DNA from: Phenylobacterium deserti
GTDB lineage: Bacteria; Pseudomonadota; Alphaproteobacteria; Caulobacterales; Caulobacteraceae
Length of the DNA stretch: 64,000 nt
Direction of reading: 5' to 3'
NCBI RefSeq assembly: GCF_003254705.1
Contig: NZ_QFYR01000004.1
Location: 186,001-250,000 of the forward strand
The notes beneath the pieces are model-generated. The model was not told where the DNA came from. It made no database searches and worked only from the letters and a program-made list of their open reading frames with translations. How positions within the stretch are numbered: position 1 is the stretch's first letter; each line of letters starts with the position of its first letter. The position numbers and the translations under genes were made by a program. This document shows positions 17,496 through 28,188 of the stretch, piece after piece.

Positions 17496-17522
17496 GAAAA
17501 AGGGGCCGCCAAGGCGACCCCT
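17496..17522 (-). terminator. Rho-independent terminator of the M28 peptidase gene
   Basis: On the minus strand the stem AGGGGTCGCC / GGCGGCCCCT (one mismatch) is followed by TTTTTCG. It lies 27 bp past the peptidase stop. On the plus strand the hairpin lacks a T-run. Confidence 0.75.
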
Positions 17523-17548
17523 CATCCGTCTTCCTGCGGCTCTAGAGC

Positions 17549-19186
17549 CTACTTCTTGTTCGCGAACTTGCCGGCGAAGAAGTCGCCCTTGGTCCACTGC
17601 GGCCGGGCGTCGGCGTCGGCCAGTTCTCGGGCGATCTCGTAGTTCATGCGAGCGAACTTGGCGCCGGCCGCATAGTCGATCGGCTGGTTCAGGTCGTCGC
17701 ACGGATGGTGGTAGCAGCCGGCGAGGAAGCCGCGGAACGCCTTCTCGCCGCCGTTCTGGAAGCCGGTCATCAGGAAGACCGACGGCACGCCCACTTCCAC
17801 GAAGCGGTAGTGGTCCGAGCGGGTGAACAGACCCTCTTCGGGCAGCGGGTCGGGGCTCAGCGCCACGCCCACGCGCTCGCCAGCCCGGCGCACGGCCGAG
17901 CCGATGGTCGACCGGTCTGCGCCGAACGCGATCACGTCCTGGAAGTCATAGAACAGGATCGGCATGTCGAGGTTGACGTCCGCCGCGATGGACGACAGCG
18001 GCACCGTCGGATTGCGGGCGAAGTATTCCGAGCCGACCAGCCCCTTCTCCTCGGCGGTGACCGCCAGCAGCAGGATGGAGCGACGCGGAGCCTTGCCGCT
18101 CTCGCGGAACGCGCGGCCGACTTCCAGCGTCGTGGCCACGCCCGAAGCGTTGTCCAGCGCGCCATTGTTGATCCGGTCGCCCTCGCCGCTGGTGGATACG
18201 CCGATGTGATCGAGGTGAGCCGACAGGACGACGTATTCGTTCTTCAGCTTCGGGTCGGAGCCTTCGATCAGCCCGACGACGTTCATGCTCTCCGAGTTCT
18301 TGCTCTCGGTGCGCAGGGTGACGTCCAGCGTCCACGGCAGGGCGAAGCGCTGCGGGTTCGCGGCCTTGGATTCAGCCGCCGCGGCCAGAGCCGCATAGGT
18401 GGTCGGCGCGCCGGCGAACAGCTTCTCGGCGCCCACGGTGCTGATCGAGCCTAGCAGCGGCACGCTCGGCGCCACGTCGAAGGCCTTGCCGTCGGGCTGG
18501 CGCCAGGTCATGGCCCAGTTCTGCCAGTTGCGGGCGGTGTTCTTGAACGGCCGGCGCTTCTCGTCGGAGGGCTTGTCGACGGTGATCATGCCCACGGCGC
18601 CGCGGGCGGCGGCGACGGCGCGCTTGTTGCGGACGTTCTGGTAGTAAGCGCGCTCTTCGGTCTGGATGCCCTCAGGGGCGCCGGACAGAACGACAACGAT
18701 CTTACCTTTGACGTTCACGCCCTTGTAGTCGTCGCGGCCGTGTTCGGGCGCCACGAGGCCGTAGCCGACGAACACCAGCGGCGCGCTGAGCTTGGTCTCG
18801 GGCTGGCCGGGGACGCGGCCGACGTTGACGTCTTCGCCGGGCGTCAGGGTGACGGTCTGGCCGTTCTTGCCGCGCAGGACGTAGCTGCCCTGATCCACGG
18901 CGCGGTAAGAGACCATAGGCACCGGCTGGAAGAACGAGCCGTTGGTGCCGCCCGGCTTCACGCCCAGTTGCTGGAATTGCGAGGCGACGTAGTTGGCGGC
19001 GATGCGATAGCCGTCGGAGTCGGAGTCACGCCCCTGCAGCAGGTCGCTGGCCAGGAAGCCCATGTGCGCCTTGACGTTGGCGGCGGACTGGACGGGGTCC
19101 AGCGGGCTCGAGGCGGTCTGGCCGATCGCGGTGGTGGCGGCGAAGGCGGCGAGCGCTGCGCCCGCCATCCACTTGGAAATGCGCAT
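17549..19186 (-). CDS. M28 family zinc aminopeptidase with PA domain, secreted
   Basis: 545 residues. Signal peptide MRISKWMAGAALAAFAATTA; a protease-associated domain around residues 130-270 (LSAPLVFVGYGLVAPEHGRD, VKGKIVVVLSGAP); then the co-catalytic zinc domain: VVLSAHLDHIG, NNGALDNASGVATTLE, LLAVTAEEKGLVGSEYF, ADVNLDMP and FTRSDHYRFVEVGVPSVF supply the His/Asp/Glu ligands and the catalytic Glu. Removes N-terminal residues from peptides in the periplasm or outside. Start at 19186; a further upstream ATG at 19225 sits beyond the rpoD terminator. Its Shine-Dalgarno GGGGAG lies in the 3' arm of that terminator. Confidence 0.93.
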   Translation of the reverse strand: MRISKWMAGAALAAFAATTAIGQTASSPLDPVQSAANVKAHMGFLASDLLQGRDSDSDGYRIAANYVASQFQQLGVKPGGTNGSFFQPVPMVSYRAVDQGSYVLRGKNGQTVTLTPGEDVNVGRVPGQPETKLSAPLVFVGYGLVAPEHGRDDYKGVNVKGKIVVVLSGAPEGIQTEERAYYQNVRNKRAVAAARGAVGMITVDKPSDEKRRPFKNTARNWQNWAMTWRQPDGKAFDVAPSVPLLGSISTVGAEKLFAGAPTTYAALAAAAESKAANPQRFALPWTLDVTLRTESKNSESMNVVGLIEGSDPKLKNEYVVLSAHLDHIGVSTSGEGDRINNGALDNASGVATTLEVGRAFRESGKAPRRSILLLAVTAEEKGLVGSEYFARNPTVPLSSIAADVNLDMPILFYDFQDVIAFGADRSTIGSAVRRAGERVGVALSPDPLPEEGLFTRSDHYRFVEVGVPSVFLMTGFQNGGEKAFRGFLAGCYHHPCDDLNQPIDYAAGAKFARMNYEIARELADADARPQWTKGDFFAGKFANKK

Positions 19187-19190
19187 GTAA

Positions 19191-19222
19191 CAAAAACTCC
19201 CCGGACGTGACGCCCGGGGAGT
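19191..19222 (-). terminator. rpoD rho-independent terminator, overlapping the M28 gene leader
   Basis: Minus strand reads ACTCCCCGG, a 9-base loop, CCGGGGAGT, then TTTTTG: a perfect 9-bp stem (19196-19204 with 19214-19222) plus a U-tract, 32 bp past the rpoD stop. The GGGGAG in the 3' arm is also the only good ribosome-binding site for the M28 peptidase whose ATG is at 19186. Confidence 0.9.
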
Positions 19223-19254
19223 CATTAACGACCGTTTCGCGACGGCGAAAGCCC

Positions 19255-21186
<1,932 letters not shown>

Positions 21187-21579
21187 CGAAATCTCCGAGT
21201 TCGTCCGCGCCACATGCAAGCAGCGGGCCGAAAGTGGTGACTGGCGGACGAAGGCTAAGGGGCCGCGACGTTACGACCCGGCCAGCGTCCAATTGTTCCG
21301 TTCTGATCGTGCGTTCGAACGCGCCGCATCCCACAGGCGCCCACAAGAACGCCGGTCACGCGACCGTCCTGGACTTCCGCACATCGAGGGAGACATCAGT
21401 TTCAAAGGTGGGCGCGTCCGTGTTCGCAACGGCCCGATCGATGTCTGTCAACAGCGCGCTAAATCCGCACGGGGCCAGATGGCGTTGACAGGCCCGCGAG
21501 TCAAGACACAGCGGCGTCCACGGACATTCCGCCCAAGAGCGCACCTGCGCAAAAAGCTGCGGCAGAACGCCGCAATGGC
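21187..21579. other. rpoD upstream region
   Basis: 393 bp without a credible gene. It must contain the rpoD promoter. The best minus-strand element I see is TTGACA (complement of 21446-21451) followed after 12 nt by GCCGTTGC, a weak match to the Caulobacter housekeeping -10. No tRNA, strong hairpin with T-run or repeat was found. Confidence 0.45.
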
Positions 21580-22473
21580 TCAGGCTGGCGTCGGCGGAGG
21601 CTCGGCAAGATCGGGCGCGGCCGTGTTCTTTTCGCCCAGCACCACCACCAGGCTGCCGCCGATGATCAACAGGCCGCCAAGGCCGATGGCCATCGTCAGC
21701 GGATCGCCGAACAGCGCAACACCCAGCACGGCGCCCAGCAAGGGCTCGATGTTGATGAACACCCCGGCGCTGGCGCTGCTCACCCGGGCCGAGCCCCACT
21801 GCCAAGCGGCGGTGGCCACGCAGGTCGCCAGCACCCCCTGCCCGACGATCCCCGCCCAGGCTGTCGGGCTGAGGTCCAGGCGAGGCGGGCCGTGCATGAT
21901 CCAGGCGAAAGGGGCGATCGCCACCGTCGCCACGATGATGCTGACCGCCGTAACGCCCAGCGGCGGGGCGTCTTTGGGCGCGCGTCGGAGCACCAGGAGC
22001 CAGGCGAGGAAGATCAGCAGGGCGGCCAAGCAAAGCGCCACGCCCAGCGGCGTACCCGCCGCGCCGGGCTTTCCCGCGATCAGCGTCGCGCCAAGCGTCG
22101 CCGCAGCTACGCCCGCCCAGGACATCCGGCTGACCGGCTCGCGCATGACAAAGGCGCAGAAGGCGATCAGGGCCGGCATCAGGCCAACCAGCAGCGCCGA
22201 CAGGGCGACGCTGGTTCGCGCCAAGCCCTCGAACTGAACCAGGAAGGCCAGGCCATAGAGCACGCCCGCCACAAGCACCGCCGGCGAGCGGAAGAGCCGG
22301 CGGGCCTGCGGCGTGTTCAGGGCGAACGGCGCGGCGATCACCGCCGCCACGGCGAAGCGCAGGAGGATCAGGTGCGCCGCGCCCATTTCTTCCAGGGCGA
22401 TCTTGCCCAGCGGGAAACCGAGGGCCCAGCAGATCCCGGACAGGGCGAGAGCAAGGAACGGCAGACGCAGCAT
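21580..22473 (-). CDS. EamA/DMT family transporter
   Basis: 297 residues with ten predicted membrane helices in two EamA repeats: first half starts LALALSGICWALGFPLGKIA; second begins at about residue 150 (LGVALCLAALLIFLAWLLVL). Conserved bits include LLRFAVAAVIAAPFAL and GVFINIEPLLGAVLGVALFG. Inner-membrane exporter of small metabolites; substrate unknown. It begins 80 bp after dnaG on the same strand and is followed by rpoD, so it interrupts the usual dnaG-rpoD pair. Confidence 0.92.
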   Translation of the reverse strand: MLRLPFLALALSGICWALGFPLGKIALEEMGAAHLILLRFAVAAVIAAPFALNTPQARRLFRSPAVLVAGVLYGLAFLVQFEGLARTSVALSALLVGLMPALIAFCAFVMREPVSRMSWAGVAAATLGATLIAGKPGAAGTPLGVALCLAALLIFLAWLLVLRRAPKDAPPLGVTAVSIIVATVAIAPFAWIMHGPPRLDLSPTAWAGIVGQGVLATCVATAAWQWGSARVSSASAGVFINIEPLLGAVLGVALFGDPLTMAIGLGGLLIIGGSLVVVLGEKNTAAPDLAEPPPTPA

Positions 22474-22553
22474 GAAGGCTCTTTGCCGGAAATCGCCGTT
22501 CAGGCGAAGCAGGCCTTTCAGGCCAAGTCCGGATTGCGCCGGTGCTCGGTCGG

Positions 22554-24464
22554 CTAGTGCGGCAGAACGGGCCTTGCGGCCGGCTTGCCCTCGTTCGCCC
22601 AGTCGCTGTTGATGAGCCGGCGCAGCTGGTCGCGCTCGACCTTGAGGTTGATCAGGGTGGTGGAGTCCTTGTCGCGCGGCAGGTCGCGCACAGCTTCGTC
22701 CACGGCGCGCTCAAGCGCCTCGAGCTGCACAAGCAGGTCGAAGGCCTCGCGCCACAGGCGGCGGGCACGGTCTCCGGCCTCGGCCATGAAGGGCGCGCTG
22801 ACACCCGCCCGCTTGGCCTCCCGCTCCAGCCCGGCGAGGAAGGTCCGATCGAAGCCCTTGGCCTGCAGCCGGCGGATGGCGACCTCCCCCTCCAGGTGAT
22901 CGGCCTCGTAGCGCAGCTGCACCAACTCCTGGGCCAGCTGGTTCAGCTTCTCGTCGCCAAAGCCGAAGCGATCGACCAGCTCGATAGTCTCGTCCAGGAC
23001 GTGGGGGTCGCGCACCGCGGTCAAGGCTAGCGCGGCGGCCAGGGACTTGGGCGAACGACGCATCCGCTCGGTGGCGTCCTTGACCTCCTGCGTGGCTCCG
23101 GCGCGGACCTCGCTGCGCCCCCCCTTCCAACGCTGGCGCGACATCTCACGAGCGGCGGCCCCAACGGTGTAGACGGGCTGGCTGGTGGGCGAGAGCTGCT
23201 CGAAGCGGCCGAGCAGGTCTTCCTTGTAGGCCTGGGCGAGATCCGGATCGGCGATGGAGGCGGCCAGCTTGCGCAGGCGCACCTTCAGGCCAGCCTTCCG
23301 CTCGGGCGTGTCGGTGGGCTCGGCGTCCCGCTCGCGGATGAACAGCGCCTCGACGAAGGGCGTGGTCTGCGCCAGCTGCTGCTTCAGCGCCGCCGGCCCT
23401 TGCTCGCGCAGAACCTCGTCCGGATCCTTGCCGCCCTCCACCAGGGCGAACTTGAAGCTCTTGCCGGGTTTCAGCAGCGGCAGCGCGCGATCCATGGCGC
23501 GGGCCGCCGCCTGACGCCCTGCCCGGTCCCCGTCGAAGCAGAGGGTAGGCTCCGGATGGTGACGCCAGAGCATCTCCATCTGATCCTCGCCCAGGGCGGT
23601 GCCCATGGCCGCGACACCCGCGATCCCGGCGCGCTGGCAGGCGATGACGTCCATGTAGCCTTCGACCACGACCAGGGGGACCTCCTCGCCGGCCGGCGCC
23701 GCCGCGAGGATCTTCCGCGCCTCGGCGAGGCCGTAAAGGTTGTGCCCCTTGTGGAAGACGGAGGTCTCGGGACCATTCAGGTACTTGGCGCGGGCCTGCG
23801 GATCCATCGCCCGTCCACCGAACGAGACGATCCGGCCGCGTGGGTCGGTGATCGGGAAGATGATCCGGTCGCGGAAGCGGTCGTAGGGCTGGCCGCCATC
23901 CTCCGGCGCAATCAGCAGGCCGGCGTCGACCAGCTCGGCCGGCCGGGCGCCCTTGGCGATCAGGTAGTCCTTGAGCGCCGTGCGGCCCGACGGCGAGAAG
24001 CCCAGGCGGAACCGCGACCACTCGCTTTCCGGCAGGCCGCGACGCTCAAGGTAGGCCCGGGCGTCCCTGGCCACCGGCCGGCGAAGCTCCGCCTCGAACC
24101 ATTGAGCGGCGAGCTCCAGCCAATCGGACAGGCCCTGACGCTTCTTCTCGGTCTCGGCCGCGCGGGGATCCACGGCCGGCAGGGCGATGCCCGCCTCGGC
24201 CGCCAGACGCTCCACGGCTTCCGAGAAGGTGAGCCGCTCGGTCTCCTGCAGGAAGGTGATGATGTCGCCGCTCTTGCCCGACGAGAAGTCGAAGAACTGC
24301 CCCTTGTCGTCGTTCACGTAGAACGAGGGGGTCTTTTCCTTGGTGAAGGGCGACAGGCCGACGAACTCGCGCCCCTGCTTGCGCAGCTTCACGCTCTTGC
24401 CGATCACGTCGGAAGGGCGAAGCCGCGTCTTGATCTCGTCCAGGAAGCGTTCGTCGAAGCGCAC
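22554..24464 (-). CDS. dnaG: DNA primase with degenerate zinc finger
   Basis: 636 residues. Makes RNA primers at the replication fork. The CHC2 domain is recognisable (GREFVGLSPFTKEKTPSFYV, then FFDFSSGKSGDIITFL), but the four zinc ligands are Ser38, Thr41, Asp59 and Ser62 where Cys/His/Cys/Cys are expected. The RNA-polymerase core is intact (RFRDRIIFPITDPRGRIVSF, GGRAMDPQARAKYLNGPETS), as is the TOPRIM part (VVVEGYMDVIACQ, LCFDGDRAGRQAA, GGKDPDEVLRE). The C-terminal helicase-binding region is helical and variable. Start at 24464 gives MRFDERFLDEIKTRL, the family start. Divergent from the PQQ dehydrogenase gene. Confidence 0.97.
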   Translation of the reverse strand: MRFDERFLDEIKTRLRPSDVIGKSVKLRKQGREFVGLSPFTKEKTPSFYVNDDKGQFFDFSSGKSGDIITFLQETERLTFSEAVERLAAEAGIALPAVDPRAAETEKKRQGLSDWLELAAQWFEAELRRPVARDARAYLERRGLPESEWSRFRLGFSPSGRTALKDYLIAKGARPAELVDAGLLIAPEDGGQPYDRFRDRIIFPITDPRGRIVSFGGRAMDPQARAKYLNGPETSVFHKGHNLYGLAEARKILAAAPAGEEVPLVVVEGYMDVIACQRAGIAGVAAMGTALGEDQMEMLWRHHPEPTLCFDGDRAGRQAAARAMDRALPLLKPGKSFKFALVEGGKDPDEVLREQGPAALKQQLAQTTPFVEALFIRERDAEPTDTPERKAGLKVRLRKLAASIADPDLAQAYKEDLLGRFEQLSPTSQPVYTVGAAAREMSRQRWKGGRSEVRAGATQEVKDATERMRRSPKSLAAALALTAVRDPHVLDETIELVDRFGFGDEKLNQLAQELVQLRYEADHLEGEVAIRRLQAKGFDRTFLAGLEREAKRAGVSAPFMAEAGDRARRLWREAFDLLVQLEALERAVDEAVRDLPRDKDSTTLINLKVERDQLRRLINSDWANEGKPAARPVLPH

Positions 24465-24609
24465 GGCGCCATATAGCCAGAGCTATGGGTGGCGCGCCAT
24501 GAGCGGTTCAGCACACGGCGGCGCGAGCGCTGGAGCGAGGCGCGCCCGACAAGCCTTGCGGAGCCTTCGTCCTCTTCCGAAGTTGTTGGTCGGCAAACCG
24601 GAGACCCCC

Positions 24610-25749
24610 ATGCGTCGTGCGCTGCTGCTTGCGTTCTGCACCACCCTCTTCGCCGGATGTGGCGAGGCCCAGTCGAACGCCACGGACGCCAGCGTCCAGA
24701 GCACAGCAGGCGCCCGCCCCTTCCAAGTGGAGACGGTGGCCGACTTCGTCTCGCCCTGGGCGATGACCTTCCTTCCCGACGGCCGCATGCTGGTGACGGA
24801 GAAGGCCGGGCAGATGCTGCTCGTGTCCGCCGACGGTCGCCAGCGCCAGCCGCTTGGCGGCATCCCGCCGGTTATGAGCGAGGGCCAGGGCGGGCTGATG
24901 GACGTGGTGCTGCACCCCGGCTTCGCCCAGAACCGCTGGGTCTACTTCAGCTATTCCGAGGCCCGCGGCGGCGGCAAAGGCGTGGTGCTGGCGCGCGGCG
25001 TGCTGAGCGACGGCGCCGCCCCGGCGCTGCGCGACGTGCAGACCCTGTTCCGCGCCACGCCGTACGTCGACGGCGATGGCCACTTCTCCGGCCGCATCGC
25101 CTTCGCACCCGATGGCAAGCTGTTCTTCACCAACGGCGAGCGCCAGAAGTTCACCCCCGCGCAGGACCCCAAGGCCACCCTGGGCAAGGTTCTGCGCCTG
25201 AACGACGATGGCACGCCGGCGGCCGGCAATCCCCTGGCCGCCCAGGGCTTCCACCCGGCCGTCTGGTCTTACGGCCACCGCAACCTGCTGGGCATCGCCT
25301 TCGACGCCAGCGGCAACCTTTGGGAGCAGGAGATGGGCCCCAAGGGCGGGGACGAGGTCAACCTGATCGTCGCCGGCCGCAACTACGGCTATCCGGCCGC
25401 TTCCAACGGTTCGCACTATGACGGCCGCGACATCCCGGACCACCGGCCAGGCGACGGGTTCGAGGCGCCCAAGGTGTCCTGGAACCCGGCGATCTCGCCC
25501 GCGGGGCTGATGATCTATTCCGGCAAGCGCTGGCCGCAGTGGCGCGGCGACATCTTCATCGGCGGCCTGTCGAGCAAGGCTTTGGTCCGCGTGGACGTGG
25601 ACGGCACAGGCGCGCGCAAGGGCGATCAGTGGCCGATGGGGACCCGCATCCGCGAAGTGGAGGAAGGCCCTGACGGCTCGATCTGGCTGCTAGAAGACGG
25701 CCAGCGGGGCGCTGAGGGTAAGCTGCTGAAGCTCACGCCTTCCACGTGA
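24610..25749 (+). CDS. PQQ-dependent soluble aldose sugar dehydrogenase (YliI/Asd type), lipoprotein
   Basis: 379 residues. Signal ending LFAGC indicates a lipoprotein, so it acts in the periplasm. The six-bladed propeller of soluble glucose dehydrogenases is recognised by SPWAMTFLPDGRMLVTEKAG, GGLMDVVLHPGFAQNRWVYF, GRIAFAPDGKLFFTNGER and the Ca/PQQ-site stretch EMGPKGGDEVNLIVAGRNYG. It oxidises aldose sugars using PQQ. No PQQ synthesis genes are in the window, so cofactor would come from elsewhere or from the medium. Start at 24610 is the Met of the lipoprotein signal. Confidence 0.92.
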   Translation: MRRALLLAFCTTLFAGCGEAQSNATDASVQSTAGARPFQVETVADFVSPWAMTFLPDGRMLVTEKAGQMLLVSADGRQRQPLGGIPPVMSEGQGGLMDVVLHPGFAQNRWVYFSYSEARGGGKGVVLARGVLSDGAAPALRDVQTLFRATPYVDGDGHFSGRIAFAPDGKLFFTNGERQKFTPAQDPKATLGKVLRLNDDGTPAAGNPLAAQGFHPAVWSYGHRNLLGIAFDASGNLWEQEMGPKGGDEVNLIVAGRNYGYPAASNGSHYDGRDIPDHRPGDGFEAPKVSWNPAISPAGLMIYSGKRWPQWRGDIFIGGLSSKALVRVDVDGTGARKGDQWPMGTRIREVEEGPDGSIWLLEDGQRGAEGKLLKLTPST

Positions 25750-25765
25750 CGGGGCGCGTCGGCGT

Positions 25766-26458
25766 CTAGAGGCCCGACACCCAAGCGGGGAGTTCCGAGA
25801 TCGAAGCCAGCTCCGCAAAGCGGGGATGGCCGGTCGGCACGTCGGCGACTTCGTGGGCCCAGATCAGCGGGTACGGGACGTAGGCGGCGTAGGCGCCGGC
25901 CTCCAAGGCCGGCAGGATGTCGGAGCGGACGGAGTTGCCGCACATCACCGCCTCGCCCGCCCCCGTGCCGTGGCGGGCGAACACCCGCTCATAGGTGGAC
26001 GCGTCCTTTTCGCTGACGATCTCCACGGCCGCGAAGAGGTCGCCAAGGCCCGAGGCGGCCAGTTTCTGCTCCTGGTGCAGGAGGTCGCCCTTGGTGATCA
26101 GCACCAGGCGATACTTCTGGGACAACTCGTCCAGCGCCTTGTCGACTCCCGGCAGCGGCTCCACCGGCTCGCTCAGCATCTCGCGGCCCGCGGCTAGAAT
26201 GTCGGCGATCAGCCGGCCCGGCGCCTCGTTGCCGGTGAGCTCCATGGCGGTTTCGATCATGGAAAGGGTGAAGCCCTTCACGCCGTAGCCGTAGAGCCGC
26301 AGGTTCCGCTTCTCGATTTCGGCCAGGCGGACGTCCAGCACCTCGCTGGGCGCGTGGTCCGCCATCAAGGCGCGGAAGCGGTCCTGCGTCAGGCGGAACA
26401 GGGTCTCGTTGTGCCAAAGCGTGTCGTCGGCATCGAGGCCGACCGTGGTGATGCGCAT
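25766..26458 (-). CDS. HAD-superfamily hydrolase
   Basis: 230 residues. Motif I DADDTLW (nucleophile Asp and general acid), motif II LVLITKGD, motif III Lys in EIVSEKD, and motif IV AVMCGNSVRSDILPALEAGA. The long helical insert after motif I is a C1 cap, as in phosphoglycolate-phosphatase-like or YjjG-like enzymes. Likely a cytosolic phosphatase; substrate not determined. Convergent with the PQQ dehydrogenase gene and divergent from the PAS/receiver gene. Confidence 0.9.
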   Translation of the reverse strand: MRITTVGLDADDTLWHNETLFRLTQDRFRALMADHAPSEVLDVRLAEIEKRNLRLYGYGVKGFTLSMIETAMELTGNEAPGRLIADILAAGREMLSEPVEPLPGVDKALDELSQKYRLVLITKGDLLHQEQKLAASGLGDLFAAVEIVSEKDASTYERVFARHGTGAGEAVMCGNSVRSDILPALEAGAYAAYVPYPLIWAHEVADVPTGHPRFAELASISELPAWVSGL

Positions 26459-26622
26459 GGCGCGTCTTTAAGCGCCCGCCCCTTGCGTCGTCGAGCCTGC
26501 TCAAGATCCGGGCGCCTTCGCCTGCGAAACCGGCGATCGGAATGCAGCAGGCAGGCGAGCTTCACCTTTGGTTGCAAGCCCTGGCGGGCGCAGCGATCTC
26601 GCGAACATCAGTAGGACAGCGA

Positions 26623-27744
26623 ATGGCTTTGCGGCGGCTGCGGGCGTGGGTGAACGAACGGCTGGGCGGCCGCGAGCTGCAGGCCGCACGGGACGAGACC
26701 CGACGCGCCAACGCCCGCCTGCGCGATCTGCTGGACTCCATTTCCGAAGGCGTGGTGATCCTGGACGCGGGCGGCCGCTACGTCCTGTGGAACCAGGCCT
26801 ATGCGGACATCTACCACCGCTCGGCCGACCTTTTCCGACCGGGCGCCTCCTTGGAAGAAACGCTGCGGGTCGGCGTGGCGCGCGGCGACTATCCGGACGC
26901 CGCCGGCCGGGAAGACGCCTGGATCGCCGAGCGGATCGGCAAGCTGATGGCCGCCACCGGCGAGCGCAGCGAGCAGCGCCTGTCCGACGGCCGTTGGCTG
27001 CTGGTGGAGGAGCGGCGCACCACCGACGGCGGCGTCATCGGCCTGCGGGTCGACATCACCGACTTCAAGCAGCAGGCGGCCGCTCTGGCGGAGGCCTTGG
27101 CCCACGCGGAGGCGGCGAACCGCGCCAAGGCCGAGTTCCTGGCCGACATGAGCCACGAGATCCGCACGCCGCTGAACGGGGTGTCGGGGCTGTCGCGCAT
27201 CCTTGAGGCCACGGAGCTCGACGCCAACCAGAGCGAACTGGTGGCCGAGTTGCGCGGCTCCATCCGGGAGCTGGAGGGCGTGGCGCGGCATCTGCTGGAC
27301 CACGGCGACGCCAGCCCGGAGGAGGAGCCGACGCCACCGACCATCGCGGCGTCGGCGGGCGACCCGGTGCGGATCCTGCTGGCCGACGACAATGCGACAA
27401 ACCGCAAGGTCATCGAGCTGATGCTGGGCGCCGCCGAAGCCCAGGTGACCAGCGTCGAGGACGGAGCCCAAGCGGTGGAGGCCTGGCGGCGCGATCGCTT
27501 CGACCTGGTCCTGATGGACCTGCGGATGCCGGTGATGGACGGTCTGTCCGCGATCCGCACGATCCGGGCCGAAGAGCAGGCCGCGGGGCGCGCGCGAACT
27601 GGCGTGGTGGTGCTGTCGGCCAACACCTCGGCCGAGGATCGCGAGGCCAGCGCCCGGGCGGGCGCCGACGGTCACATCGGCAAGCCCATCCAGGTGGAGG
27701 AGCTGCTGGCGGCGATCGGATCGGCCATGGCGGCGGCCGGCTAG
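26623..27744 (+). CDS. PAS-HisKA-receiver protein lacking an ATPase domain
   Basis: 373 residues from the ATG at 26623 (preceded by TAGGACAG); an earlier ATG at 26542 adds 27 atypical residues. Order: N-terminal helix, PAS domain (about 36-145, GVVILDAGGRYVLWNQAYAD), coiled coil, HisKA dimerisation helix with His178 in MSHEIRTPLNG, then a short linker and a receiver (about 250-370; ILLADDNATN, Asp299 in LMDLRMP, Lys354 in IGKP). The HATPase_c domain that should follow HisKA (N, G1, G2 boxes) is missing; only about 70 residues separate the two. It therefore cannot phosphorylate itself and is probably a phosphotransfer or sensory partner of another kinase. Confidence 0.88.
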   Translation: MALRRLRAWVNERLGGRELQAARDETRRANARLRDLLDSISEGVVILDAGGRYVLWNQAYADIYHRSADLFRPGASLEETLRVGVARGDYPDAAGREDAWIAERIGKLMAATGERSEQRLSDGRWLLVEERRTTDGGVIGLRVDITDFKQQAAALAEALAHAEAANRAKAEFLADMSHEIRTPLNGVSGLSRILEATELDANQSELVAELRGSIRELEGVARHLLDHGDASPEEEPTPPTIAASAGDPVRILLADDNATNRKVIELMLGAAEAQVTSVEDGAQAVEAWRRDRFDLVLMDLRMPVMDGLSAIRTIRAEEQAAGRARTGVVVLSANTSAEDREASARAGADGHIGKPIQVEELLAAIGSAMAAAG

Positions 27745-27986
27745 GCGGCGCAGGCTGGGTGGTGGCCGAGATAGCGCTCCACCTGAGCCGGATGCCGCAG
27801 GAGAGCGGCGGGCGGGCGCACCGGCCGGCGCACCAGCTCACCGCCGCAGTTGGGGCACTGGCTGTCGAAGCGGCTCTCGGCGCAGTCGGCGCAGTAGGTG
27901 CATTCGAAGGTGCAGATCATGGCCGCACGGCTGCCTGGCGGCAGGTCCGCGTCACAGCATTCGCAATTGGGGCGCAGAGCGAGCAT
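27741..27986 (-). CDS. DUF1272 zinc-ribbon-like protein
   Basis: 81 residues preceded by GAGGAGG. Family motifs LRPNCECCDADLPPGS, CTFECTYCADCAE and CPNCGGELVRRPVRP; eight or more Cys in CxxC pairs probably bind zinc. Small cytosolic protein of unknown function, common in proteobacteria. Its 3' end overlaps the PAS/receiver gene by 4 bp. A longer upstream reading to 28313 has no family support. Confidence 0.9.
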   Translation of the reverse strand: MLALRPNCECCDADLPPGSRAAMICTFECTYCADCAESRFDSQCPNCGGELVRRPVRPPAALLRHPAQVERYLGHHPACAA

Positions 27987-28188
27987 GGCGTCGCCTCCTC
28001 TGATCCGGTGTGCCCGGACGGCGTCGGCGGCGACAGGACAAAGAGGCCTTATTTCCAGCCAAGGCCGCAAGTTAACGCCGCCGCATTGACCCGAAGGGCG
28101 CGAGTCACTACCTACGCGGCCGTTTGCCCAGGCGCCTTGCCGCCTGACCTCCCCTGTCTCGATACCCATCCTTGAAGGAGCCTGTCTC

